Notes: generated from the letters alone by a model not told the origin. 14,379 nt of DNA from a bacterium (GCA_004298075.1 SCRK01000093.1:1-14379); one strand, 5' to 3'; positions 1-6,942 are shown, counted from the stretch's first letter. A program made the numbers and translations.

Positions 1-1043
1 AGCTGTTTAAACTCCTCCCTATTCTTGACCTTAGACATGGCCATATCCAGGGTAATTAATTCTTTTCGGAACAGCTCTTTAAGGCACTTATCCATAGTAT
101 GCATACCGTGCTGCGAACCTGTCTGCATGAGGGTCGGGATCTGCTCGATCTCCTGCTCACGTATAAGATTACGGATCCCTGGGGTAGCGGTCATTACCTC
201 CGTGGCCAGGACCCTCCCCTTTCCCGAGGCATGAGGCAAAAGAAGCTGCGAGACCACACCTTGAAGGCAGTCGGAAAGCTGAAATCTTATCTGTTGCTGC
301 TGGTGCGGCGGAAAAACATCGATGATCCTGCTGACTGTCTGCGGAGCGTCAGGGGTATGCAGGGTAGCTAAAACAAGATGCCCTGTCTCAGCCGCGGTCA
401 AGGCGGTGGCGATGGTTTCCAGGTCGCGCATCTCACCGACTACGATAACATTGGGGTCCTGGCGCAGCGTGTGGCGCAGGGCCTGCGCGAAGGAATGCGT
501 ATCCGAGTAGACCTCCCGCTGTTTAATTATACTTTTCTTGTTGGCGTGGATAAATTCAATCGGGTCCTCAATACACATGATCATGCATTCCCTCTCATTG
601 TTGATGAGATCGATCATGGCGGCTAAGGTCGTGGTTTTGCCCATCCCTGTAGGGCCGGTAACCAATACGAGGCCGTTTGCCTTGCGGGCCAACTCCGCGG
701 CTATCTTTGGCAGGCCAAGGGTATCAATGCCGGGGATCTCTAAGGGGATACGGCGGAATGCCGCCTCAACAGAACCTTTTTGCAGGTGAATATTTACGCG
801 GAAGCGATCCAGGTCAGGAAGGGCCAGGGAGAAATCCAGCTCTAATTCGCGCTCAAAGATCTCCTTCTGATTATTGGAGAGCACGCTATAGATCATCCTC
901 TTTAGATCTTCCTTATGCAATACCTCCAGGCTGCTGCGCATCAATCTTCCGTCAATGCGCAGGATCGGCGGCTCATTATCCGTAACATGAAGATCGGATG
1001 CTCCCTTTTGAATACACATTAAAAGCAGATCATGGATCTCCAT
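1..1043 (-). CDS. pilT: Type IV pilus retraction ATPase PilT, partial (C-terminal end cut by window edge)
   Basis: The first 347 codons are open and run off the left edge. PilT is a hexameric cytoplasmic ATPase of the secretion-ATPase family that drives pilus retraction (twitching motility). The N-terminal part has the family's ASDLH motif (residues 15-19). The Walker A loop is GPTGMGKTT (130-138, K136). An Asp box IEDPIEF lies at 158-164, Walker B with the VGEMRDLET stretch at 202-210, and the His box GHLVLATLHT at 221-230. A GIRNLIRE segment (289-296) corresponds to the AIRNLIRE motif that marks PilT rather than the extension ATPase PilB, and HGMHTMD follows at 312-318. About 347 residues are visible, close to the usual 340-370, so only a short tail is missing. 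The start at 1043 is supported by an AAGGAGG seven bases upstream that overlaps the leuC stop codon. PilU or a related retraction ATPase is the main alternative. Confidence 0.93.
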   Translation of the reverse strand, partial: MEIHDLLLMCIQKGASDLHVTDNEPPILRIDGRLMRSSLEVLHKEDLKRMIYSVLSNNQKEIFERELELDFSLALPDLDRFRVNIHLQKGSVEAAFRRIPLEIPGIDTLGLPKIAAELARKANGLVLVTGPTGMGKTTTLAAMIDLINNERECMIMCIEDPIEFIHANKKSIIKQREVYSDTHSFAQALRHTLRQDPNVIVVGEMRDLETIATALTAAETGHLVLATLHTPDAPQTVSRIIDVFPPHQQQQIRFQLSDCLQGVVSQLLLPHASGKGRVLATEVMTATPGIRNLIREQEIEQIPTLMQTGSQHGMHTMDKCLKELFRKELITLDMAMSKVKNREEFKQ

Positions 1044-1050
1044 GAGTAAA

Positions 1051-1057
1051 CCTCCTT
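1051..1057 (-). promoter_or_regulatory. Strong ribosome binding site of pilT, overlapping the leuC stop codon
   Basis: The minus strand reads TATAAGGAGGTTTACTCATG. The AAGGAGG core shares its first two bases with the TAA of the leuC-like gene (1058-1056) and sits seven bases before the ATG. The arrangement fixes the pilT start and suggests that ribosomes ending leuC can re-initiate on pilT. Confidence 0.8.
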
Positions 1058-2309
1058 ATAAATATTTTCTTGGGTCGGTTATATAACCCTTAACGGCAGA
1101 AGCCGCCACTGTCGCCGGAGAAGCCAGGTAAATAAAAGCCGCGGGATTGCCCATCCTGCCTTTGAAATTACGGTTGGCAGTAGAAATGACCACCTCACCG
1201 TCCGAGGGGATACCGTTATGCGTGCCCACGCAAGGTCCGCAGCCCGGAGCCACGATCACTGCCCCGGCCTTAATAAATATATCCACCAGGCCGAGCTTGA
1301 TCGATTCCAAATAAACGGCCTTAGAGCTCGGGGCGATGATCATCCTGACGAGCGGATGGACCTTGCGTTTATTCAATATCTTCGCCGCTATTTTAAAATC
1401 GCTGATCCGGCCGTTGGTGCAGGTGCCCAGGAATGCCTGGTTTATCCTTACTTTTCCCAAAGATGCCGCATCCGCCGTATTATCCACGCTGTGCGGGATA
1501 GAGACCTGCGGCTTAAGTGTGGAAACATCAAATTCGTAAACATTTTCGTAAACTGCTCCCGGATCAGCGGTGATCCCCTGGAGCCGTTTTCCCTGCTTAA
1601 AGTTCCGCTTGAACCAGGCTAAGGTTTTATTGTCTACCGGCATGAACCCGCACTTGGCGCCCATTTCAACCAGCATATTGCATACGGTAAAGCGGCCGTC
1701 CATATCCATATTATCGATCACCGGGCCGGAAAATTCAACCGCTTTATATGTCGCCCCGTCGCTCTTCAGGCTGCCGATTATATGCAGGATTATATCTTTA
1801 GCAAAAACCCCTTTGCCCGGTTTGCCCTTGACGACTACCTTTATGGTCGCGGGAACCTTGAACCAGTTCTTACCGGTAGCAAGAGTTATGGCTAAATCCG
1901 TAGAACCGACCCCGGTAGAGAACGCGCCGATGGCTCCATAGGTGCAGGTATGCGAATCTGCTCCAAGCACCAGGTCGCCCGGCAAGACCTTGCCCGATTC
2001 AGGAATAACCTGATGGCATATCCCGCAGCCAATATCAAAAATCTCCGCTCCAAAGATATTCGCGAAATCGCGCATCTTCTTATGCACCCGCGATACCCCT
2101 TCACTCGGGCTTGGGGCGCTATGGTCAATGACCATGCAAAAGTCGGTCTTCAATTTATTTACGCCCAGTTCCTTGATCCGGTCGATAATAATGGAGGAGG
2201 TGCCGTCCTGGCCAAAAGCAAAATCCACTTTGCAGACCGCGAAATCACCCGCGCGCAGATCTTTTCCCGAGTGGTTACTTAGAATTTTTTCCGCTATCGT
2301 CTTTGCCAT
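1056..2309 (-). CDS. leuC: 3-isopropylmalate dehydratase / homoaconitate hydratase family, large subunit
   Basis: The 417-residue protein belongs to the aconitase superfamily and matches the shorter, archaeal-type LeuC/HacA large subunit (about 420 residues) rather than the enteric LeuC of about 466. The [4Fe-4S] ligands are C297 in GTCTNGR and C357 and C360 in GCGPC. Other family motifs are GADSHTCTYGA (116-126), GATYKAVEF (185-193), MDMDGR (201-206) and NRNFKGRMG (379-387). With its small subunit it would isomerise 2- to 3-isopropylmalate in leucine synthesis, or homocitrate to homoisocitrate. The large subunit alone does not settle the substrate. The ATG lies three bases after the aminotransferase stop, with only a weak, distant AGGG as ribosome binding site, so coupling is likely. 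No small-subunit gene (leuD) follows: pilT starts 12 bases after the stop. Confidence 0.92.
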   Translation of the reverse strand: MAKTIAEKILSNHSGKDLRAGDFAVCKVDFAFGQDGTSSIIIDRIKELGVNKLKTDFCMVIDHSAPSPSEGVSRVHKKMRDFANIFGAEIFDIGCGICHQVIPESGKVLPGDLVLGADSHTCTYGAIGAFSTGVGSTDLAITLATGKNWFKVPATIKVVVKGKPGKGVFAKDIILHIIGSLKSDGATYKAVEFSGPVIDNMDMDGRFTVCNMLVEMGAKCGFMPVDNKTLAWFKRNFKQGKRLQGITADPGAVYENVYEFDVSTLKPQVSIPHSVDNTADAASLGKVRINQAFLGTCTNGRISDFKIAAKILNKRKVHPLVRMIIAPSSKAVYLESIKLGLVDIFIKAGAVIVAPGCGPCVGTHNGIPSDGEVVISTANRNFKGRMGNPAAFIYLASPATVAASAVKGYITDPRKYL

Positions 2310-2312
2310 CTA

Positions 2313-3488
2313 TTAAAGTTTCCCTACCCACTTTTCTATCCTGTCCATGCCTTTTCGGATATCTTCTATGCTTGCAGCGAAGCTTATCCTTATAAAATCA
2401 TCCATACCAAAACTAGCTCCCGGAATAACGCTTACATATTCCTCCTCCAAAAGCCGCGCCGCGAAGCTCATTGAATTAAGCCCTGTTTTGGATATGTCGC
2501 AGAAGACGTAAAACGCGCCCTGCGGAAGATTAAAAGCTAACTTAGGGATACTCTTAAGCCTTTGCGCCAGATAATCCCTTCTCTTCTGGAATTCAAGGCA
2601 GTGACCACGCGTAAAATTTTCGGCCGCGCTTAAAGCAGCTACCGCTGCCTTCTGGGCAATGGAATTAGGGTTTGAGGTTGAATGATCCTGAAGGTTTGAG
2701 ATAGCTCCGGCTACATCGGCGGGAGCAGCCAGATAACCTATACGCCATCCGGTCATGGAATAACTTTTGGATAAACCATTGACCGTGACAGTCAGGTTAT
2801 AAATATCCTTGTTAAAACCGGCTATGGATTCATGTTTTAAACCGTCAAAAATGATCTTTTCATAGATCTCATCGCTGATCACGAAAATATTTTTTTCCAC
2901 GCAGAGCGAGGCTATTTCCTCCAGCTCAGACCGGGTATAAACCGCTCCAGTCGGGTTGGAGGGGCTGTTGAGGATCAATACTTTGGTTTTTGCGCTGATA
3001 TGCTTGCGCAGATCCTTGAGGGTCATCTTAAAATTATCCTCAGGCCTTGTCTTGATCAAACGGGGGGTTGCCTCGCAGAGACGGACCATTTCCGGATAAC
3101 TGACCCAGTAAGGCACCGGGATAAGCGCCTCATCATGCGGGTTCAGCAACACCATAAGCGCGTTGTAAATACTGTGCTTGGCGCCGTTAGAAACAATGAT
3201 CTGTTCGGGGGAATACTCTAAAGAGTTATCCTTCTTGAATTTCTGGCAGATAAACTTTTTTAATTCCGGTATGCCTGTGGTAGGGGTGTATTTGGTGAAG
3301 CCTGCCTCTATGGCAGCGATAGCCGCGGACTTTACGAAATCAGGGGTGTCAAAATCCGGCTCTCCGGCGGCAAAACTGACAATATCCTTGCCTTCAGATC
3401 TCAATTTCCTGGCTTTAGAGGTTATCGCCAAGGTTGAAGAAGGATTTATCTTTTTTAGGCGCTCGGCAAGCCTTGTATCTATTTTCAT
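2313..3488 (-). CDS. aspC: Class I PLP-dependent aminotransferase, aspartate aminotransferase-like (subgroup I-beta/I-gamma type)
   Basis: This 391-residue fold-type I aminotransferase is complete. Visible landmarks are AAGEPDFDTPD (40-50), KYTPTTGIPELK (66-77), the PYWVSYPEM stretch (126-134), NSPSNPTGAVY (174-184, with N178 near the cofactor ring), SDEIYE (205-210, D206 pairing with the pyridine nitrogen), the Schiff-base lysine K241 in GLSKSYSMTGWRIGY, and R367 in the FIRISFA segment that binds the substrate carboxylate. The closest pattern I recognise is the Thermus/Bacillus-type aspartate aminotransferase, some members of which also use prephenate. It would transfer the amino group between aspartate and 2-oxoglutarate in the cytoplasm. 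It begins 16 bases after the rplQ stop. I see no Shine-Dalgarno core before its ATG, so its translation may rely on coupling. The gene symbol (aspC/aspB) is by family only. Confidence 0.9.
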   Translation of the reverse strand: MKIDTRLAERLKKINPSSTLAITSKARKLRSEGKDIVSFAAGEPDFDTPDFVKSAAIAAIEAGFTKYTPTTGIPELKKFICQKFKKDNSLEYSPEQIIVSNGAKHSIYNALMVLLNPHDEALIPVPYWVSYPEMVRLCEATPRLIKTRPEDNFKMTLKDLRKHISAKTKVLILNSPSNPTGAVYTRSELEEIASLCVEKNIFVISDEIYEKIIFDGLKHESIAGFNKDIYNLTVTVNGLSKSYSMTGWRIGYLAAPADVAGAISNLQDHSTSNPNSIAQKAAVAALSAAENFTRGHCLEFQKRRDYLAQRLKSIPKLAFNLPQGAFYVFCDISKTGLNSMSFAARLLEEEYVSVIPGASFGMDDFIRISFAASIEDIRKGMDRIEKWVGKL

Positions 3489-3504
3489 GAAGGTTTTACT
3501 TTAT

Positions 3505-4074
3505 TTACAAAGAATCGCTTTTCTTCTTGAAAATACTCCTTATACCGCTTATAAACTTAGTTTGTGGTTTCTTGCCTTTAGCCGGATGCTCTTTAACTAC
3601 CGGCTTGGGCTCAACCTTGGCTTCTTCAACATTTTTTTCTTCAGCTTGGCCCTGTTCATCTTGAACCGAGTGCGGCTTAATTTCTTTGGCATGCTTAGGC
3701 GCCTTGGCCTCTTTCTTCTTTATCTCAGTAAGCTCAAAGATCACCATCTCGGCATTATCACCGCGCCTCTTGCCCAGGGGGATGATCCTGGTAAAACCGC
3801 TGGATCTTTTGGAGAAACGCGGGCCGATCTCATTAAAAAGCAGATTTACCAGCTTATGCTCTCCGAGCAGTTTTTGCGCCTGACGGCGGGCAAAAAGGGT
3901 ATTGGTTTTTGCCAGGGTTATAAGTTTTTCAACCATCTGGTGGGCTGCTTTAGCCCTGTGCAGAGTGGTCTTAATACTCTGCGCCAGTATCAGGCTCCTG
4001 GCCAAGCTTTTAATTGTGGCGTCATGCCAACTGGTAAAACGGTTTAATTGCAGCCTCTTCTTCGCGTGTCTCAT
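3505..4074 (-). CDS. rplQ: 50S ribosomal protein L17 with a long charged C-terminal extension
   Basis: Residues 1-117 are a standard bacterial L17. It opens with MRHAKKRLQLNR, contains KTTLHRAKAA (35-44), LITLAKT (51-57), LFNEIGPRFSKR (79-90) and GFTRIIPLGKRRGDNAEM (93-110), and ends near FELTE. L17 sits at the peptide exit side of the large subunit. The remaining 72 residues (118-189) are unusual. They are rich in Lys, Glu, Pro and Ala with no L17 homology that I recognise, and end in a hydrophobic/basic segment, KFISGIRSIFKKK (173-185). Typical L17 proteins have 115-130 residues. The reading frame is continuous and codes to a TAA, so the tail is part of the gene. The start lies six bases after the rpoA stop, the usual alpha-operon arrangement. 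Confidence 0.97.
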   Translation of the reverse strand: MRHAKKRLQLNRFTSWHDATIKSLARSLILAQSIKTTLHRAKAAHQMVEKLITLAKTNTLFARRQAQKLLGEHKLVNLLFNEIGPRFSKRSSGFTRIIPLGKRRGDNAEMVIFELTEIKKKEAKAPKHAKEIKPHSVQDEQGQAEEKNVEEAKVEPKPVVKEHPAKGKKPQTKFISGIRSIFKKKSDSL

Positions 4075-4080
4075 ATTATT

Positions 4081-5073
4081 TTAACCCTTCTTGATCTTTT
4101 TGGGATCGATCTGCATGCCTAAAGTAAGCCCCATCCCCATAAGCAGCTCTTTGATCTCGGTAAGGGACTTCTTTCCGAAATTCTTAAAATTGAGCATATC
4201 ATCTTCAGTTTTCTTGACCAGGTCGGCGATGATCTTGATCCCCGCTTCCCTTAAACAATTGGAGCTTCGGACAGACAGTTCAAGCTCCGAGATCGGCAGC
4301 CTTAGCTTTTCATAAATCGCTGCCTCCTCTTTGGTCATCTCCGGCTCCTCTTCAATGATGTCTTCCGGCAACTGGCCGAAATTCACGAAGATATCCAAAT
4401 GCCTCTGTAAAATATTGGAAGCGTAGAGAAGGGCATCCTTAGGGTTAATGCTTCCGTTAGTCCATATCTCCAGGACCAGCTTATCGTAATCCGTGCGCTG
4501 TCCGACGCGGGTATTCTCCACGAAGTAGTTGACCTTCTTTATGGGAGTAAAGATGGAGTCTACCGAGATCAGCCCGGCCGTCTTCTCCTCTTTTTTATTC
4601 AGCTCAGCCGCCACGTATCCTCTGCCGCGGCAAACCTCCATCTCGATATTGAGCTTGGTATCTTTGGTAAGGGTGGCGATATGCAGATCGGGATTGATTA
4701 TTTCTATCGTCTCATCCGTTTCGATATCTTTGGCCTTGACCTGGCCCTTCTTATCCGCCTTCAAATAAATAGTTTTGGGGATCTTGGAGTGGGAATTCAA
4801 AACCAGGCTTTTGATATTCAAGATTATCTCCGGGACATCCTCCAGGACACCGGGAATGGTGGAAAATTCATGCGAAACCCCGGCGATCTTGACCGAGGTA
4901 ATGGCGCTTCCTTCAATAGAAGAAAGCAAAACCCTTCTTAAAGAATTGCCCAGGGTTACACCATATCCTCTTTCAAATGGCGCGGCCAGAAATTTACCGT
5001 ATATTTCGGTATATGTCGACTCCTCACATTCAAGTTTCTTGGGAAACTGAAAATCTCTCCATTTTATGCCCAT
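4081..5073 (-). CDS. rpoA: DNA-directed RNA polymerase subunit alpha
   Basis: The 330-residue protein has both domains of bacterial RpoA. The N-terminal assembly domain (about 1-235) includes FERGYGVTLGNSLRRVLLSS (33-52), the dimerisation and beta-binding region, and GRGYVAAE (150-157). A flexible acidic linker (about 237-255, EEEPEM) leads to the C-terminal domain (about 257-325). That domain keeps the UP-element and activator-contact residues R269 and N272 in SVRSSNCL, followed by the helix-hairpin-helix segment FGKKSLTEIKELL (299-311). A purine-rich stretch (GGGGGGAGAG) lies directly before the ATG and serves as ribosome binding site. It follows rpsD after 46 bases, the longest spacer in the window, and precedes rplQ, the classical alpha-operon order. 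Confidence 0.99.
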   Translation of the reverse strand: MGIKWRDFQFPKKLECEESTYTEIYGKFLAAPFERGYGVTLGNSLRRVLLSSIEGSAITSVKIAGVSHEFSTIPGVLEDVPEIILNIKSLVLNSHSKIPKTIYLKADKKGQVKAKDIETDETIEIINPDLHIATLTKDTKLNIEMEVCRGRGYVAAELNKKEEKTAGLISVDSIFTPIKKVNYFVENTRVGQRTDYDKLVLEIWTNGSINPKDALLYASNILQRHLDIFVNFGQLPEDIIEEEPEMTKEEAAIYEKLRLPISELELSVRSSNCLREAGIKIIADLVKKTEDDMLNFKNFGKKSLTEIKELLMGMGLTLGMQIDPKKIKKG

Positions 5074-5119
5074 CTCTCCCCCCGCTGATTGTATTTAATA
5101 AAACACCGATTAAAAATTT
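5074..5119 (-). other. Longest intergenic spacer (rpsD-rpoA), AT-rich with purine-rich end
   Basis: The 46 bases are AT-rich and end in GGGGGGAGAG, the likely rpoA ribosome binding site. A TACAAT (5093-5088) preceded at 17 bases by TTTTTA (5116-5111) is a weak promoter-like match. I see no hairpin followed by a T run. Confidence 0.4.
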
Positions 5120-5749
5120 CTACTTGGAATATAACTCGACGATCAACTGCTCGGAAATCGGCTGCTGGATATCGTTCTTCTCCGGGAGCCTCAAGACCTT
5201 TCCCTTCATTTCTCCGGGAGCAAACTCAAGCCACGCCGGAACCGTCCTATCCTTGGAAAGCTCCAGATTATCCTTGATCTTGATCTTGGCCTTGTCCTTG
5301 GTTTTAATTTCAACCACATCATCCTTAGCCACCAGGAATGACGGGATATTCACCCTGCGGGAATTAACCGCGACCATGTTATGCCTGACGATCTGGCGCG
5401 CCTGCGAGCGAGAAATACCCAGGCCCATGCGGAAGACCACATTGTCAAGCCTGCGCTCCAGCAGCTGCAAAAGCACCTTGCCGGTTACCCCTTTGGTCTT
5501 TGAGGCGATCTTAAAATATTTGCGGAATTGCTTTTCAAAAACCCCATAGATCCTTTTAACCTTCTGTTTTTCTTTAAGCTGCAAGCCATAGTTGGAAAGC
5601 TTCTGCCTTCTGCCCTGGCCGTGCTGGCCCGGGGGGTAAGCCCTTTTAGCGATCGGGCATTTTTCAGTCTGGCATTTGGTCCCCTTCAGGAATAGTTTCT
5701 CACCCTGCCTGCGGCATAATCTGCAAACTGCGTCAATATAGCGGCCCAT
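5120..5749 (-). CDS. rpsD: 30S ribosomal protein S4, zinc-binding (C+) form
   Basis: The 209-residue S4 is a primary binder of 16S rRNA and an early assembly protein. The N-terminus carries C9, C12, C26 and C31, the spacing of the zinc-binding form known from Thermus. After it come PPGQHGQGR (39-47) and LKEKQKVKRIYGV. The S4 RNA-binding domain includes LERRLDNVVFRMGLG and SRSQARQIVRHNMVAVN (residues about 91-130). The gene begins three bases after the rpsK stop, with an AAAGGAGAG ribosome binding site inside the end of rpsK. It ends in TAG, one of only three non-TAA stops here. In several bacteria S4 also represses its operon by binding the leader. I could not identify such a leader structure in the short spacers here. 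Confidence 0.98.
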   Translation of the reverse strand: MGRYIDAVCRLCRRQGEKLFLKGTKCQTEKCPIAKRAYPPGQHGQGRRQKLSNYGLQLKEKQKVKRIYGVFEKQFRKYFKIASKTKGVTGKVLLQLLERRLDNVVFRMGLGISRSQARQIVRHNMVAVNSRRVNIPSFLVAKDDVVEIKTKDKAKIKIKDNLELSKDRTVPAWLEFAPGEMKGKVLRLPEKNDIQQPISEQLIVELYSK

Positions 5750-5752
5750 AAA

Positions 5753-6142
5753 TTAGACTCTCCTTTTCTTCTTAGGACGGCAGCCATTATGAGGAATAGG
5801 AGTCACATCCTTGATCAAGGTTACGACCAGCCCGGCTGCCTGAAGAGCGCGGATAGCCGACTCCCTGCCAAAACCCGGGCCCTTAACGTGAACCTCTATC
5901 TCCTTTAAGCCCACCTCTTTGGCCTTCCTGGCGGCATCAGTTGCCGCTATCTGGGCGGCAAAAGGGGTGGATTTCTTGGAGCCGGAGTAACCGACGATCC
6001 CGGGAGCGCTCCAAGCCAACACATTACCCTGCTTATCGGCTATGGTAATGATCGTATTATTAAAACTTGCCTGAATATGGGCGATCCCGCTGGTTACGCC
6101 TTTGGCGATCTTTTTCTTTTTTGCCTTTTCTTTTGTTGCCAT
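5753..6142 (-). CDS. rpsK: 30S ribosomal protein S11
   Basis: The 129-residue protein is a full-length S11, which forms part of the platform near the mRNA exit on the small subunit. The lysine-rich N-terminus (MATKEKAKKKK) is followed by the conserved core: AHIQASFNNTIITI (21-34), GSKKSTPFAAQ (54-64), VHVKGPGFGRESAIRAL (85-100) and TPIPHNGCRPKKKRRV at the C-terminus (114-129). Residues 46-52 (APGIVGY) replace the more common SAGALGF, a lineage-type variation rather than a defect. A clear AGGAGG lies seven bases before the ATG in the 27-base spacer after rpsM. Confidence 0.98.
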   Translation of the reverse strand: MATKEKAKKKKIAKGVTSGIAHIQASFNNTIITIADKQGNVLAWSAPGIVGYSGSKKSTPFAAQIAATDAARKAKEVGLKEIEVHVKGPGFGRESAIRALQAAGLVVTLIKDVTPIPHNGCRPKKKRRV

Positions 6143-6169
6143 TAATCCTCCTAATTACTATCTACTGAT

Positions 6170-6583
6170 CTATTTGGCAGGTTTAGCCGCGGCCTTTGAG
6201 CTGGTTTCAGCCTTTTTGACTACCGCGAGATTCTGCCTCTTTTTGCCTTTCCTGGTGCGCGCGTTGGTGCGCGTGCGCTGGCCCCTTACGGGGAGCCCTT
6301 TTTTGTGGCGCATCCCTCTCCAGGAACCGATATCCATAAGCCGTTTGATGTTCTGCGATATGTCGCGGCGCAGGTCCCCTTCCACCTTCATATTCCCTTT
6401 CTGAAGGATATTGGTGATCCGGGCGACCTCCTCATCGGTCAGGTCCTTTGCCCGCTTATTCGGATCGATGCCTGCCTCTTTAAGCACGACATTGGAAAGA
6501 ACCCTGCCTATACCGTATAAATAAGTAAGGGCAATCTCAATTCTCTTTTCCTTAGGTATATCAACACCGATGATCCTTGGCAT
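6170..6583 (-). CDS. rpsM: 30S ribosomal protein S13 with Lys/Ala-rich C-terminal tail
   Basis: The protein has 137 residues, longer than the usual 115-125. It contains the canonical MPRIIGVDIPKEKRIEIAL start, the YGIGR helix-two-turn-helix region (23-27), DLRRDISQNIKRL (70-82) and the signature GMRHKKGLPVRGQRTRTNARTRKGKK (90-115). S13 contacts the P-site tRNA and helps form bridges between the subunits. After residue 115 there is a tail, RQNLAVVKKAETSSKAAAKPAK, of low complexity. An AGGAGA lies about six bases before the ATG in the 25-base spacer after rpmJ. The gene ends in TAG. No S4-type leader pseudoknot is evident in this short spacer. Confidence 0.98.
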   Translation of the reverse strand: MPRIIGVDIPKEKRIEIALTYLYGIGRVLSNVVLKEAGIDPNKRAKDLTDEEVARITNILQKGNMKVEGDLRRDISQNIKRLMDIGSWRGMRHKKGLPVRGQRTRTNARTRKGKKRQNLAVVKKAETSSKAAAKPAK

Positions 6584-6608
6584 ACTTGTCTCCTATATGG
6601 TATATTAC

Positions 6609-6722
6609 CTAACCCTGCCTCTGTTTGTGTTTAGCTGTAGCGCAGATCACCCGCACCACTCCCCTTCTTCTTATAATCTTACATTTGTCGCAGATCTTGC
6701 GGACCGATGCTTTAACTTTCAT
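6609..6722 (-). CDS. rpmJ: 50S ribosomal protein L36, zinc-binding form
   Basis: This 37-residue gene encodes MKVKASVRKICDKC, then a basic middle section and a C-terminus of CATAKHKQRQG, ending in TAG. The zinc ligands C11, C14, C27 and H32 are all present, so this is the C+ form rather than the zinc-independent paralog made under zinc limitation in many bacteria. L36 is the smallest large-subunit protein and binds 23S rRNA near the stalk base. Its ATG overlaps the infA stop by one base (TAATG), the standard infA-rpmJ pairing, and rpsM follows after 25 bases. Confidence 0.97.
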   Translation of the reverse strand: MKVKASVRKICDKCKIIRRRGVVRVICATAKHKQRQG

Positions 6723-6940
6723 TATTTCACCCTGAATGTAATTCTCCCCCGGCTTAAATCATAAGGAGAAAGTTCTAATTTTACTTTGTCACCCGGAAGG
6801 ATCCTGATAAAATTCATGCGCATCTTGCCTGAAACATGCGCCAAAACCACATGGCCGTTTTCCAACTCCACCTTGAACATGGCATTGGGCAGGGCTTCGA
6901 TTATTTTTCCTTCTGTTTCAATTAAATCTTCTTTAGGCAT
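6722..6940 (-). CDS. infA: Translation initiation factor IF-1
   Basis: The 72-residue protein is the exact length of bacterial IF-1. It is a single S1/OB-fold domain: MPKEDLIETEGKIIEALPNA at the N-terminus, then FKVELENGH (22-30), VLAHVSGKMR (32-41), and the C-terminal RILPGDKVKLELSPYDLSRGRITFR (46-70). IF-1 binds the A site of the 30S subunit and supports IF-2 and IF-3 during start selection. It begins two bases after the map stop and overlaps rpmJ by one base. This map-infA-rpmJ order is common in bacteria with a fused spc-alpha cluster. Confidence 0.99.
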   Translation of the reverse strand: MPKEDLIETEGKIIEALPNAMFKVELENGHVVLAHVSGKMRMNFIRILPGDKVKLELSPYDLSRGRITFRVK

Positions 6941-6942
6941 AT

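Noticed and set aside
1218..1941. Two plus-strand frames (134 and 123 codons) opposite the leuC-like gene
   Set aside because: They are shadows of a strongly conserved gene, with composition dictated by the opposite strand.
3178..4047. Long plus-strand open frame of 289 codons, opposite rplQ and the aminotransferase, with very hydrophobic stretches
   Set aside because: It is antisense to two well-supported genes. The hydrophobic Phe/Leu runs are the expected mirror of the Lys/Glu-rich L17 tail (AAG/GAA read backwards). I recognise no family and no separate ribosome binding site.
4977..5549. Plus-strand frame of 190 codons opposite rpsD and the start of rpoA
   Set aside because: It lies fully antisense to S4 and RpoA, crosses their boundary and shows no recognisable motif.
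6584..6608. Possible S4-binding leader before rpsM
   Set aside because: The spacer is only 25 bases and largely taken up by the ribosome binding site. I cannot build the known pseudoknot from it.
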